DNA from: Anthopleura xanthogrammica
Taxonomy: Eukaryota > Cnidaria > Anthozoa > Actiniaria > Actiniidae
Direction: 5' to 3'
NCBI GenBank assembly: GCA_964019055.1
Contig: OZ025214.1
Location: 9,548,858 to 9,612,857, forward strand
DNA length: 64,000 bases
The notes under the pieces were generated by a model that was not told the DNA's origin, searched no databases, and saw nothing but the letters and a program-made list of their open reading frames with translations. Positions 43,255 to 54,628 of this stretch are shown here, piece by piece; position 1 is the stretch's first letter, and each line of letters opens with the position of its first letter. The position numbers were made by a program, and so were the translations under genes.

Positions 43255-44481
43255 CATCCTAGCCTTGTACTATCTAGCTGCCAGTCAGGATTTCGATCAT
43301 TCCATAGTACTCTGACATTTTTACTTGAGATAACTAACAGTTGGTCTGTTAACATTGATACAGGCTATTTAAATGGGGTCATTTTCATTGATCTCAAGAA
43401 AGCCTTTGATACTATTGACCATAACATTCTTTTTCGCAAACTCTCTTACTATGGAGTTGATCGTAATTCCTTGACATGGTTTAAATCTTACTTAACTAAC
43501 CGTATGCAAAAATGTCAAGTTAATGGTGAGCTATCAGATGCATGTGATATTAAATGCGGAATTCCCCAGGGAAGTCTGATCGGACCCTTGCTATTCTTAG
43601 TGTACATAAACGACATCCCAAACTGTTTAGGTAAGGGAATCCCAAGAATGTACGCTGATGACACTAACATTACCTTTGCTGCAAAAAACGTTTCAGAACT
43701 AGAAACCATGATTAATTTAGAACTTAAGAACCTATCGCAATGGCTTATGACTAACAAGTTAAGCCTAAATATCGCTAAAACTGAGCTTTTGTTAATAAGC
43801 TCTCGACAGAAGATTGCATCTTGTACTCACCAACCACTTGACATTAGAATTAATAATAAGAACATTAAGAGGGTTACTAGCACCAAATCTCTCGGTGTCC
43901 ACATTGATGAAAACCTGACCTGGCACAAGCACATCGAAGAGGTGGCTAAAAAAATTGTCTGTGCAATTGGGGTGATAAAGCGATTAAGACCTTTTATCTG
44001 CAAAGATACAGCAATAACACTTTATCATGCCTTAATTGAGCCACACTTTGATTATTGCAGCCCAGTATGGGATGGTCTGAACAAACACCTTTCCGACAAA
44101 CTGCAAAAACTTCAGAACCGTGCTGCCAGAGCAGTCACCGAATCAAGATATGACTGTAGTGCTAGTGGCCTTCTGCGATCCCTAGGATGGGACAAACTTT
44201 ATGTAAGAAGAAAGAAAATGAAACTTTTAATTATTTTCAAAACCCTACATAAGAATAGCCCAAAGTACCTAGAAGAGCTTTTTTGTTATTCTCACTCTAA
44301 TTATAATCTTAGAGACAGAGTGAATAAATTAACTCTTCCTAAGCCACGCACAGAGATTATGAAACGAAGTTTCCAATTCAGTGGCGCCAAACTGTGGAAT
44401 AATCTACCCACTGAAGCAAGATGCACTAGTTCCCTCAATACATTCAAAATGTGTATTGATAAGTGCACTACGTTAGTCTAA
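43255..44481 (+). CDS. Non-LTR retrotransposon reverse transcriptase (jockey/CR1-like), 5'-truncated
   Basis: The open frame 43159-44481 has reverse-transcriptase motifs: SSCQSGFRSFHSTL, VIFIDLKKAFDTIDH (first Asp), GIPQGSLIGPLLF and the catalytic MYADDTN. Thumb-type SLGVHIDENLTW and the family's C-terminal block KRSFQFSGAKLWNNLP follow. It would copy RNA into DNA at a nicked target. The endonuclease and first fingers region are missing. The N-terminal 35 or so codons are coiled-coil text from the interrupted upstream gene, so the Met at 43159 is not the element's own start. The core is uninterrupted, implying a relatively young insertion. Confidence 0.85.
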   Translation, partial: HPSLVLSSCQSGFRSFHSTLTFLLEITNSWSVNIDTGYLNGVIFIDLKKAFDTIDHNILFRKLSYYGVDRNSLTWFKSYLTNRMQKCQVNGELSDACDIKCGIPQGSLIGPLLFLVYINDIPNCLGKGIPRMYADDTNITFAAKNVSELETMINLELKNLSQWLMTNKLSLNIAKTELLLISSRQKIASCTHQPLDIRINNKNIKRVTSTKSLGVHIDENLTWHKHIEEVAKKIVCAIGVIKRLRPFICKDTAITLYHALIEPHFDYCSPVWDGLNKHLSDKLQKLQNRAARAVTESRYDCSASGLLRSLGWDKLYVRRKKMKLLIIFKTLHKNSPKYLEELFCYSHSNYNLRDRVNKLTLPKPRTEIMKRSFQFSGAKLWNNLPTEARCTSSLNTFKMCIDKCTTLV

Positions 44482-44581
44482 TAGACTCGTACTCACATGG
44501 CAAACATGAAAAGCAGTTTTTATATTATCGTTTAAGAAACACTCGAATCTTGAATACCATCTACATTATGGAAAATGCAAA

Positions 44582-45253
44582 TTGCGAAAAGAGAAGTTCA
44601 CGCTCTTAGATCAAGCCAATAAGCTGTATACAAAGAAACTTCACGAAGGTACCAGCACCCAGCCCTCAATGCAGAGCACAACTGCTATGACTTACACTCA
44701 TAGTACCCTATGTCAGGGATGGGCCTTGAGGCAGTCGAAAAAAGCCGCTCACTTCAGTGACAACCAAAGAAGCTACCTAGACGAAAAGTTCGCCATCGGT
44801 GTGACGAGTGGAATCAAAGCTGATCCAGCACAGGTTGCTCGTGATCTCCGCCACGCAAGAAATGACAGCGGTGATCAAAGATTTACCATCGACGAGTTCC
44901 TATCCCCTCAGCAGATCAAATCGTACTTTTCACGTAAGGCTGCTAAAAATAGGAAAGCATCAACCAAAGAGCTGAGCGACAATGCTGTGGCCGCAAAAGA
45001 TGCTAAAGCGTACTCTGAGGCTCGGGACATAATTATCCAAGAATGCGAGCTTGTACATCCCATTATGTATGATACATTTGATGTGTGTAAGCTCTATGCC
45101 GAGAAAAGGTTATCTAAACTTAGTGTTGCGCTTCTCCGTCACATCTGCGTTTTCTTCAACATGGACGTTGAGAGTCTGACTGTTCATCGCAAAGCACCAT
45201 ATATATCTTTAATCAATGACTTAGTTCAATCATGTACATGCTGTGAAGGCTAG
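44582..45253 (+). CDS. Unrecognised protein with GWALRQSKKAAHFSDNQRSYL motif
   Basis: 223-residue open frame following the reverse transcriptase. It is charged, with a central segment CQGWALRQSKKAAHFSDNQR, then DPAQVARDLRHARN and FTIDEFLSPQQIKSYFSRKA. The last includes helices that resemble a motif common in uncharacterised proteins of aquatic invertebrates. I know no function. The C-terminal half is helical and ends CTCCEG. It may be the 3' half of the SAP gene starting at 42757, separated by the LINE insertion. The start Met is uncertain because the frame may have been continuous with earlier exons. Confidence 0.5.
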   Translation: MRKEKFTLLDQANKLYTKKLHEGTSTQPSMQSTTAMTYTHSTLCQGWALRQSKKAAHFSDNQRSYLDEKFAIGVTSGIKADPAQVARDLRHARNDSGDQRFTIDEFLSPQQIKSYFSRKAAKNRKASTKELSDNAVAAKDAKAYSEARDIIIQECELVHPIMYDTFDVCKLYAEKRLSKLSVALLRHICVFFNMDVESLTVHRKAPYISLINDLVQSCTCCEG

Positions 45254-46439
45254 CTGAGCAGCATAAATGTAAAAGTTTTGTTGTTACTCATGTGTTATTT
45301 GTACTGTTTGAATGATGATATTTTATTTTTTTGAAACTGTATTACACGTGAAAAGAAAACCAAGAACACTATAATGAAAATATTATATTATTAGCCAAAA
45401 CAAATTGTTGAAATTATGGGTAATTATTTCCTAACCTTTTTACATTAAAAAAATCCACTTTCGGGTTTCCTGTGTGTCACACAACATACTTTACTATTTG
45501 TTTACAAAGCGACATTGTTGCAACAGAGCAATGTGTAATTTAGTGGGGAATATTATGTCTGTAAATCAGCTTAATGCTGTGATTTGTCAGTATCTGGCCT
45601 GGTTCAAAGGAAGTACAAGTACGTCAGGTAAATCGCGATTATTTATTGGTATTTTAGCGAGGAGAATTGTTTGATGTGAAAGATTGATTCAATGACAATG
45701 TCAGCAAGTTGTAATATATTGACCAAATACTGGCATAATCATGCTGTTAAGTGATGTTTTTTCTATTCAAAAGTTTATCAAACTTTAATTATTCTATTGC
45801 ATAGGTGATACGGGTTCGTGTATCTAAAATAAAGAGTATTTTGTGGCGATTTCAATGTGTGGTTATTTTTAAACTTGTCAACACGTGAGTTAAGCGGTTA
45901 TTACGTAACGACCTTTTTGAACCTTCAAGTGGATTTTACGAGGGCTCTAAAATTACATCTTTTCAGTAGCCCAAGAATTTTATTGCAGTTTCCGGAAGTT
46001 TAAACATAGTAGATTAATTGTGAGAGTGTCATTTTATCTGAATCCATGTAGCACGGTGCGATCTTTGACGTTAAAGTAGACCATATTTTTGACATGCGAA
46101 AAATTGTCAAAGTTTAAAACTCTGTAAAATATTCAAAATCATTCTAAATTCAAAACTTTAACTTTGGAGGAACCGCAAATTTAGCACTCTTTTATGCGAT
46201 GTAAATTGTTTTAGCATGGGTTAAGACGAAAATATTTTATGTATTTTTTTCTGATTTATGTTGAAACGGCCTCAAATCGTCCTTGTTTAGCGGAAAACAC
46301 AAAATTGCATTTTTCTCCTAAAATAAAAATCGTATGAACTTTTTAGTATTTTTCCCATGTAGAGCTCACATAGGCCTACGTTTGGGAATTTTTTGAGAAT
46401 TTTGGAATTTTTTTATTCTGCACACGTATGGTCGGTTTT
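45254..46439. other. Non-coding stretch
   Basis: AT-rich. I see no supported gene or clear repeat. Confidence 0.5.
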
Positions 46440-46878
46440 TACAGACGGCTGCTTTTAATGGCCTTGCGCCAGATTATCTACGCTCAAAATTTGTAGACAG
46501 TAGCAGTGTTACAAACTATTCTCTACTTGACACCGAGAACAAACTTTCTATTCCATTGCCTCACACTAATTTTCTTAAGAATAGCTTTAGCTATAACGGA
46601 GCGGTGCTTTGGAATAGTCTCCCGATCAAGTTACGGCAAGCAAAAACCCTTCGAAGTTTTAAGGCTGCCTGTAATCAACACTATAAATAGCGGTCGCATT
46701 TGCACACGGCTCTCTTGAAAAGCAGGCTCTTTTGTTTGAGATTCTTAATTTTATATTATAGTCTTTTTTCTTTTATAAATAGTTAATTAAGATAAATTAT
46801 ATACAGGTTTTATATATATCTTCTGTAACTCCTGAAGAGATATACCATGTTTAAATAAAGTTAATTCATTCATTCATG
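46440..46878 (+). mobile_element. 5'-truncated LINE 3' end (jockey/CR1-like) with ATTC tail
   Basis: Begins in NGLAPDYLRSKF-like coding and includes NSFSYNGAVLWNSLPIKLR, the C-terminal block that ends jockey/CR1-type polymerases. An AT-rich 3' region follows and ends in TTCATTCATTCAT. Confidence 0.75.
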
Positions 46879-47208
46879 CAGAAGAAATGCCAGAATTTCC
46901 TTGCCAGTAAAACCCAAATTGAAATAATGTGTAATTAAAGATTTCCTGTCGAGACGTGATTGTAAAAGGATAGGGATGTAAGGCTGAGGCCCACTGCCAT
47001 TCATGTTTAAAGCAGCATGCAGGTCAATCTCGACCAAACTCTCACCAGGGCTTCAACGACTTGTGTTAATATGCAAACTTCGTACGCTGAACAAAATTTA
47101 AGCAGCTCATTGGCTAAAATCGATCACGTGATATCGATGTATTTGAGGACAAAGCGCTTGTCGTGATGTTATAAAGTTTATTGCACGCTTCGAGTGCATT
47201 ATAAGAAA

Positions 47209-47330
47209 ATGGATTTAGAAAATGAAAGATTCGAAGAGCTAAACGATAAGGAAATTGAAGGATTTATAGATGGAGCCATTCCAATTGCTACCAAGCGACA
47301 AACAAAGTGGGGAATTTCCCTTTTCAAAGG
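47209..47330 (+). pseudogene. N-terminal exon of a tyrosine-recombinase (Crypton-like) gene
   Basis: MDLENERFEELNDKEIEGFI followed by ATKRQTKWGISLFKG and a GTAAA donor. The acidic start, the T-KR-T-----LF pattern and the genomic setting resemble the first part of the 23397 and 10231 recombinases. No downstream exons were seen. It could be a remnant or a solitary first exon. Confidence 0.45.
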
Positions 47331-47640
47331 TAAAACCATACAACTGTACATTTGTAATTCAAAACAAAACATTTTTTTGTAGCTTTGTCGATAGCTAGCT
47401 TTCAACTGATGAATGAGAATTTTTTTTAAGATTTGAGCCAGAATAATTCACTTATTTTCGTATTTTTAAGTTAGGAATTATTTATTTATCTTAACTTTTG
47501 AACCCTTTCTGTATTTATCAAAATAGTGATGGCTGTTTGGAAATTAAAATACTTTTTGATTCAATACGTTCAAATTCGTAAATGACACGTAAAAAATGTC
47601 GCGCCGTCTGCTCTTCAGCGTACTCAGTTTGCATATTAAA

Positions 47641-47748
47641 AGGGTTAGAGACTTGTAGTTCGTGTTTTGTTGGAGAATAAATGCACTTGCTTACTGTATA
47701 ATGAACTCGAAATTCTCCAACAAAACACTCACATCAGTCTCTAACCCC
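47641..47748. mobile_element. Palindromic MITE, ~108 bp
   Basis: Left AGGGTTAGAGACTTG and GTTTTGTTGGAGAAT are mirrored by ATTCTCCAACAAAAC and CAGTCTCTAACCCCT. No coding. Confidence 0.75.
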
Positions 47749-47767
47749 TAAATAATAAAATAAAACC

Positions 47768-47863
47768 AATATGTGAAAACTTCGTGATGATATGAGAAAA
47801 CTTCGTAATAATATGTGAAAACTGCGTGATAATATCTGAAAACTTCGTAATAGAAACTTTGTG
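47768..47863. repeat. Short tandem repeat, ~23 bp units
   Basis: Four to five units of AATATGTGAAAACTTCGTGAT with small changes. Confidence 0.75.
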
Positions 47864-48164
47864 TTAATTTATCTAGAAAGCTCATAATATAATCTGAAAA
47901 ATATTACAATATTTTGTAAAAGGAAACAGACTCAAAAATAGTTATACCTATGTCCCTTTGAGGCTTCCGTAAGTTAATGAAAACCACTCAATACAGATTT
48001 TTAGTGTGTAGACCTCTTGACCTTGGTATGCAAATTGCACCCATCTCAGACCGTGTTGTTCTCAAAGCTTGGTCACTGATATTATTTTCTTGTTTTTGTA
48101 ATTTCAATAGGGCGGGGAAAGCATGGAAGGTGCCATTAAGAATACTGTGACACCCACAATTATA

Positions 48165-48720
48165 CTTGGAGGAGACAGTATTTTCCAAATTGATGTAATG
48201 TGTTGCTGCTGAGAAGAAAGTGATATGTTTAATGTCTGGCAAAGGAAGAATTGTTGAGGCAGTTGTCTTGCTTTTATGTGTATATTTTGTTTTTAATTTT
48301 GATTATTGTATTCAAAGAAGTTTGATCATTTTTTTCCAAAGCATTATGTTGCCATCTTCAATTGTTAAACTGGGTGTCTCAGTTTCTCAGTTTTTTGGAG
48401 ATATGCAAAACCTCGCATAATGATTACCTACATAATTTTATAAACATGTAAGCATCCTCGAGTGCAAACAACCACGAAACTTTAGGGTGACAGTATTTTC
48501 CAAATCGATGTAATGTGTGTTTGCTGCTGAGAAGGAAGTCATATGTGAAATGTCTGACAAAGGAAGAATAGCTGTTATTACGGATGTATGCAAATAATAT
48601 GTTCTTTAGTATTAAAAATCATAGAAGTGAGGCTATCGGGTCCATAACAATAAGAATGCTTGTTGTCTCATTTGCATGTATCTGTAATAACAGCTATTGT
48701 GAGGCAGTGTCTTTAGTAAA
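48165..48720. repeat. Diverged ~100-bp direct duplication, second copy holding a MITE
   Basis: ACAGTATTTTCCAAATTGATG ... AAAGGAAGAATTGTTGAGGCAGT at about 48170-48264 recurs at about 48490-48710. There the AAGGAAGAA and TTGTGAGGCAGT halves are separated by an inverted-repeat insert (48567-48698). Confidence 0.75.
48567..48698. mobile_element. MITE, 132 bp, with an empty site in the window
   Basis: Ends AATAGCTGTTATTACGGATG ... and its complement ...TAATAACAGCTATT, about 28 bases with few mismatches. The neighbouring duplicate at 48240-48264 is the uninserted form. Confidence 0.82.
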
Positions 48721-48873
48721 CAGTGTCTTTTTTTAAATTGGCACAAATTAAGATAGTAACGTATATTTCAGTGATATACTGCTTGTACTGCTAGGTGCAT
48801 AAAGTAGATGTTTGAAAATATACATGAAACCAATGAAATAGAAGTTCTGTTGTGTGTACAGGAGCAATCTTGA

Positions 48874-49571
48874 CCTCCAATTTGAGCTGCTCTGACATCA
48901 TGTGCAAGGGGTCTATTAGTCTACTAACTATTTCACAGGCTTATTGGAATCATTCTATAATTCTCTACTCCCACATGTTAAAGATTATAGCATATCATGC
49001 CAAAGTCAAGACAGAGTCGCTAGCTTGAGATTTTGTAATAATTACAATAACGTAGAAGAAACAAACCTACATACGACACCAGAAAAAAAATATATGTATA
49101 TTAATTTTATGCTTCAAGCAGGCTTATTTTAACTCATTCAAACGGACAGTATTATTCATAATGGCATTTATGAAATACTTTTTTTTTGAAACACTTTTGT
49201 ATATCAAATGATGCACTAATTCACATCACAGTAGTTTACATACTGGAATTTTAAACATTTTAAACATTTATGAATTAAAGACGGTCAACCATCCAAGTAA
49301 TAACCTGGCCCTACCAGGCTTGACTTCGGTGATCGAACAAGAACCAGATTTTTTTTCCTTTAAGAGTACCTTGCGGTACATATTTATTTACATTGAATAA
49401 GTTGTGGTTTTACAATTTTTGTTCCCAACTTGTTTTTTGCCTATCGTTTATTTATTTATGTAATTTTTGTTTGAAAATATTTGTATTTGAGATTGGTCTA
49501 TATGTATTATTTATTATTATTTCATATACCTCGTTTGCGCATTTTCATTTTTATTTGGTCATATATTGAAC
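48874..49571. repeat. Dispersed repeat containing 5S rRNA-derived segment (copy 2)
   Basis: Aligns with 19597-20322. It carries the same 5S-like segment on the minus strand at 49283-49345, slightly more diverged, and is directly followed by the tRNA-type SINE. Confidence 0.75.
49283..49345 (-). ncRNA. 5S rRNA-derived sequence, copy 2
   Basis: Same partial 5S match as at 19977-20039, with extra changes (for example TTGTTCGATCACCGAAG on the minus strand). Not a functional 5S gene. Confidence 0.75.
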
Positions 49572-49964
49572 GTGAGTTTGCCGTGGCTGAGGGATCATAA
49601 GGCTTCATTTCTGAGCCATAGGTCCTGAAAGTCTTGTATGGAGTCTTTGTCTTTGGGAAGCACAGGTGGCGTAGCAGTGAGAGCGCTTGCCACTCACTAA
49701 GGCGACCCGAGTTCGAGCTCCGCTGGGCTCGGCATCGTATGTGAGTAGAGTTGTTTGTTGGTTCTGTCCTGTGCTTCGAGGGTTTTTCCGGGTTCTCCAG
49801 TTTTTCCTTCCTCAAAAATCAACTTCTAAATTCCAATTGGAATGCAGTGGAGGAAGAGCCACTCTGTGGATTCCACTGTTAACATCATTTATTATTATTA
49901 TTTATTTGTTTGCATGTGTTTTGTGCTGCATTCGTATCTGTGCTTTGACATCAGCTTTGAAGAT
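49572..49964 (+). mobile_element. SINE with tRNA-like head (copy 2), uninterrupted
   Basis: The leader starts GTGAGTTTGCCGTGGCTGAG. Box A-like GTAGCAGTGAGAGCG is at 49681 and box B-like GAGTTCGAGCTCC at 49709-49721. The body runs to TCAGCTTTGAAGAT. It ends where the duplicated gene segment begins. Confidence 0.78.
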
Positions 49965-49965
49965 A

Positions 49966-52745
49966 GTAACAACAAGTAAGAGTTGGTTTACCTCGATCCT
50001 TAAGAATTTGCTATAAATAAATAAAAAAACGTTCATCGTTTCTTTCTAGAAATGGTGTCAGCTCCAGCCAAACTTACAATCGAAGTAAAGAAGAAGCAAG
50101 AGGAGTTGCACGAACAAGAGGAGGAGACGGAAGAGGACCAGATGGAACTATTAGATCAAATGAAGTTAGAGGAGGAGGAAGAAGAAAAAGTCCTTGTATC
50201 CCTTGGAGTTACGTCAGAGGGGGATTTTGGTAAGTCGATCGAGGACTTTTTGATGAAACCTGGCGCCGGGAGAAAGGGAGGTGTCATGCGGATATCTTCT
50301 CATGCAGGGCTTTTGGGTTGTGGCAACTAATGGTCGGAGCTTGTTTTTACAGGCCGAGCGACAGGCCTTGATCGTTTCAAGGCAAGTGGTTAAAATAGCA
50401 ATGGCCGTTGTCGGGGGTTCCCAGCCATCGACTATGATGCAACCCTGGGAAGACCTCGACCGTGTCTGGGACGTGTTTTTCAAAAAAAATCTTGAAGAAT
50501 ACAAACATTTTTTGGAAGTAAAGGGTAAGGCTGCACGAGATGTTATATTTTTTTCCCCTATTACGGATCTTAATATTTGTGTGTATGCCTTTTACAGATG
50601 GTCCACCATCACCCAGCACCCAGCACCCTCCAGTGCTATTCTATGGCACTGGAGGAATACAGCAACTTTCTCCAAGCAAGAATAAAACTTGACCAGGAGA
50701 CGAAAGAAAAAGTTGCAGGTAAAGCATATTACTTATTTACGTAAAGTATAAATAAGAAATATGTATCCATAACTTAAGGCATCTGACGTCGTTTCTCCTT
50801 CGTGTTAGGTTTAGGAACATGCCAAAAAAAATGGCGCATTTCCCTAAAAAAGGAGAGAAGAATCCAGGTTTGTTGACCTTTTCAGTAATTATCACTTAAA
50901 GCAGTGGAATTTAGCCGGTGAATATGTTTTTTTGTTGTTCTTTTCTTCAGAGGAACAACCAGTATGTCAAAGACAAGTCAACAGTTATGACAATTGACGA
51001 TGTCAACAAAATCCTTGAGTCGGACGTAAATTGATTTGATACTCCAGTATAATCATGGGCGCATGTCAATAGTTATAAAGTATATTATCTGGATTTTCAG
51101 CTTGCACAGAACTGTGGGGCACGACTCAAATATCTTTATCAGAGTGTCGTGGAAAATCAAGAAGACTGGGTTAGTATTTACAACCAAATAATAAACCAAC
51201 GCAACATTTTAAGGCTGTGACTAAACAATTTCATTGTACTTCTTGCAGGAATCAGTCGACATGGAGGAGGCTCAACGCCTCCAGTCATTTCTAATTACAA
51301 AACTGCTCGTCCACAACGGTGGACGAGCATCATTAGTTTCAAATTTCACAGTAGAGGCGGCAAATACAATTCAAAGAGATGATGGGATTTATACCGGTTT
51401 TATAACAGACCATAAGACGGCGGCCACCAGAGGCACAGCATTTTTACAGATGAGGCGCCCAGAGTATAGATACCTCAAGGGCTTTCAGTATGCAGTTAGG
51501 TAAATAAATGTACGACCGCTCTCTTCCAGGCAACAAATCTTTACAACTCCATCTTCTTTGTTTGTTTTAAAGACCGTCCCTGCTGAAAGAAAACGTAGAC
51601 TCGCCCTTATTCTTCTTAAACTCCGCGGGAACGCCCATACAGAGCGGCATGGTTTCTACCTTGGTCCAGAGCTTTGTGAAACATGCAGGTGTACTGGACC
51701 GGGACAAATCATGCCCCACTGACTTACGTAAAATGTGGGTCACTACAATATACACGACCGGCAATGAGGAAGAGAGGAGGGTCTTGGCTGCCAAGATGGC
51801 ACACAGCCAGAGGTATGATACATTCAACTGCAACTCGTTCAATCCTTGATCCGCTTAACAAAACCATTGTCATACAAACTTACCTTCTCAACAGAGCTGC
51901 AGGACTGTGGTACGATCTCACAGAAAAACAGCAAGAAGCCACTGAGGGATTCAAAGTAATGGAAAAAAAGCTGCAAGAAATAGCAAAGGACAAGCCGCAA
52001 ACGGAATCCCCAACTAAAGCGAGCCCTTTGAAAAAGACTAAAAGGTTGGTCAAACACGATAATGAAAATAATAATGACTACTATCACTATAATCAATTTT
52101 AATTTATTATAGAAATCATGTGAGCTGGGACAAACTAGACGAATCCAAAATTACCATTGTGTTCAGCGAAACAATAAGAGCTGAGGTGCTTCCAAGGAAA
52201 GAGGTTATCCTGGAAAAGTACCAGCAACTTCTTGGAGAAATCTATGAAAGGGATGATTCCAGGCAATACAGAGAGCGGTTGTATGACAAAGTCTGCTCTC
52301 TGTGGAAGCGTTATTCTCAAAAAAAAGCTTAAGCTAAATTATTCCATCAGAAAAAAAAATGGACTATATACATATATATCATTTTTAACCTACTGGAATG
52401 CATGTTATAGCGAAAAAAAATCTCAAAAAAAAACTCAAAAAAAAAAAGAAAGCTGTTATTCCCAGCATTTGACGATAAAACTCGAAAGAAGCGTAATATA
52501 CTTTTGTGTTATTGTTCCAGAGATAAAAAATGAAGATAGCATTTGAGTGAGATATTGTGAAGACAATAAACAATATACATCCCAATTACTAACCAAGAAA
52601 ACCGTGTCAAATATGAAATAAACCCTATAAACCGACTTTGCTGCATCAAAATAGCCTATTGAAATAATCCTGAACTGCAAAAATATCTCAAAAGATGCAT
52701 AAAAAATATTTTTAAATAATGCTGAAATGCCTTTACCGGTGAAAA
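49966..52745 (+). pseudogene. Truncated duplicate of the 20-exon recombinase-like gene (exons 11-20)
   Basis: Corresponds to 32040-34782. It begins inside the donor of exon 10, so the first ten exons, including the zinc fingers and polyQ modules, are missing. Exons run from about 50051 (MVSAPAKLTIEVKKKQEE) through 50353, 50598, 50812, 50951, 51103, 51249, 51573 and 51894, with the last at 52112, ending at the TAA at 52330. The recombinase-like residues are retained (LLVHNGGRASLV, CPTDLRKMWVT, AKMAHSQR, GLWYDL). No stop interrupts the exons I could follow, and splice sites are kept. It may be an expressed shorter gene, but without an evident promoter I call it a truncated copy. Confidence 0.7.
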
Positions 52746-53047
52746 ACTTTTTGGCTGTTCGAGCGGTTGCGCTCTTCTTTTAGTCAATTTTGACTCTGAA
52801 CTTGCAACTAGCAACTTTTTTCTTTTTCATGATGTACGCCGTTGAAAGGCCAGGTACTGTTGAATTTCTCGTCAAATTCCGTCGCGTGAGGAACTTCTCA
52901 ACGCTGTTCTTAAGAGTATAGGTCAGAGTGCTCGTTCATCCATTAAGTGTGTTCAACAGTGGGCAAATGGCTCGAGCTTTCGAATTTCTTTTAAACCATA
53001 GGCGGCTCGCCAGAGGGATCAATTACTAACTAAAGGGGTGTATTTAA

Positions 53048-53684
53048 GGTGACTGACTACTTTTGAACGTTCAATTTGAGCCCGCGATGTGCGCGCGCAC
53101 AAAAATCGCTCAAAACCGCATAACAACCTTCAAAATTTTATTGAGGAACCATACACGTTTTGAACTTCAACAGAGCAAAAACCCCGAATTTTGCACTGGA
53201 CTCTATATTTTTCTTTGAATTTTGTAATACAAAAGGTAAAAAGCCTTCTTTTGAGAAAGTTTGAGAAAAACGTAATTATTAGAACTTATAAAAAAAGCGT
53301 TTCGTATCTTTTTGTTGTTGTAGTTTGAATACGCTTTTCGGTTGATTGAGCTAACAAGAAGCTGAATTTTTAGCTTATTTCTAAAACTTTCTTCAATTTT
53401 TTTTAGTTAGTCTTCAAAAATAATGTTTAAAGTAGATGTCCTGAGAAAATTGCTTCCAGAAATTCTTTAATTTTTGAGTTGTGAATTTTTGTGTGCAAAG
53501 CTTGATTTCCGCCATTTTTCTTTCGAAATCTTGTCAAGATGGTCATATTCAAAATTTATTATCTCGAAAACGAGCTCGGGACACCCCATTTTTCTTTTCA
53601 TTTTTGGAATCAGCATTAAATTTTGTGTAAAATATCTTTCTAAAAACATTTTGTAATTATTCCTTGCCAAAGTAGTCAGTCACC
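53048..53684. mobile_element. TTAA-flanked MITE, 637 bp
   Basis: Inverted ends GGTGACTGACTACTTT, with TTAA on each side (53044-53047 and 53685-53688). TTAA duplication points to Kolobok- or piggyBac-type mobilisation. It contains a GAGCCCGCGAT motif shared with 28.2-28.9 kb. No coding. Confidence 0.85.
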
Positions 53685-53928
53685 TTAAAGGGAACATTTT
53701 GTTATCTAACTGAAGCTCAGCAGAAACATAAGGTTAAAACTGTGTCTAATTTACCGTTCGAAATGGGAGATGACCTAATTAAGATTTTTTTCAGTCATTA
53801 TGGTGAAGTTAAAGATCTTATCCGCAATGTTGATAAATAAGGAATAGAGAGAGGAGATCAGTGACTCTTAATGGTCCCTCACGCACCATATTCCTTCTAG
53901 AGTCTCGCTTGACCCTTTTCGCGCCCAG

Positions 53929-54597
53929 GTGTGCTATCTTGGACAGCCCTGTTGCTGTTTCAACTGTAATTGGTGGGGACACAAAGATCGTGATTGCCCA
54001 TTGAAAGATGACTGTGGTAGGTGTGGCAGTAGGTCCCACTACACGTTTGCTTGTGACGAAGAATTTGTTTACCCACCTCACTTTGCTGCGAATGATCCTT
54101 TCCCCATTTCTTGGGCCCAACACCCCAGAGTTATTAGAAGAGCGCTAGATGATGACCTAATACACATCTCTAATGAAAATGAGTCTACTCCTCAAGAAAT
54201 CGGTTCTGTGGGCGACCTTTCAGATGATGGGCAAACAGAGGTTGTTGTAATGGACCAATCAAATGAGGGGGTAATAACGGAAGTTATAGATCAATCAAAT
54301 GATAACCTAACACCTGTAGTGGAAGAGGAAGAGTCTGCTTCTCCTAATGACTCGCCCTCTTTGTTCCCAAATGCATCGACACAGGACTCTCTTAATGATG
54401 CTTCACTTAATTCACACATATCTTCTTCTTCTCGGGATTATGAACCCTTTTCGATGTCTGTTGGGACTTCTCTTTCTTCAGTCTCTTTCAGCCATGTGGT
54501 TCAAAATTTTCGTAATCCACCTCACCCTGCTGCAACACACTTGACTGCCCCTTTCACAACTCTGAAACGGTTATCACAAAATACCTCGCCTATTTAA
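53929..54597 (+). CDS. LINE ORF1 C-terminal part (CCHC protein)
   Basis: The open frame begins in the zinc-knuckle region: CCCFNCNWWGHKDRDC and CGRCGSRSHYTFAC. It is followed by a 130-residue acidic, serine-rich tail ending SQNTSPI and a stop. It matches the ORF1 proteins at 35463 and 62395 and shows the tail in frame, so it documents the original ORF1 end. The N-terminal half lies upstream, broken by the MITE and by frame changes. It binds element RNA by analogy with other LINE ORF1 proteins. Confidence 0.7.
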   Translation: MCYLGQPCCCFNCNWWGHKDRDCPLKDDCGRCGSRSHYTFACDEEFVYPPHFAANDPFPISWAQHPRVIRRALDDDLIHISNENESTPQEIGSVGDLSDDGQTEVVVMDQSNEGVITEVIDQSNDNLTPVVEEEESASPNDSPSLFPNASTQDSLNDASLNSHISSSSRDYEPFSMSVGTSLSSVSFSHVVQNFRNPPHPAATHLTAPFTTLKRLSQNTSPI

Positions 54598-54628
54598 ACT
54601 ATCTACACTTTACTTATCATAACTCAGT

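Noticed and set aside
47768..47863. CRISPR-like array
   Set aside because: Units of ~23 bases without spacers of constant length, in an animal genome. An ordinary short tandem repeat.
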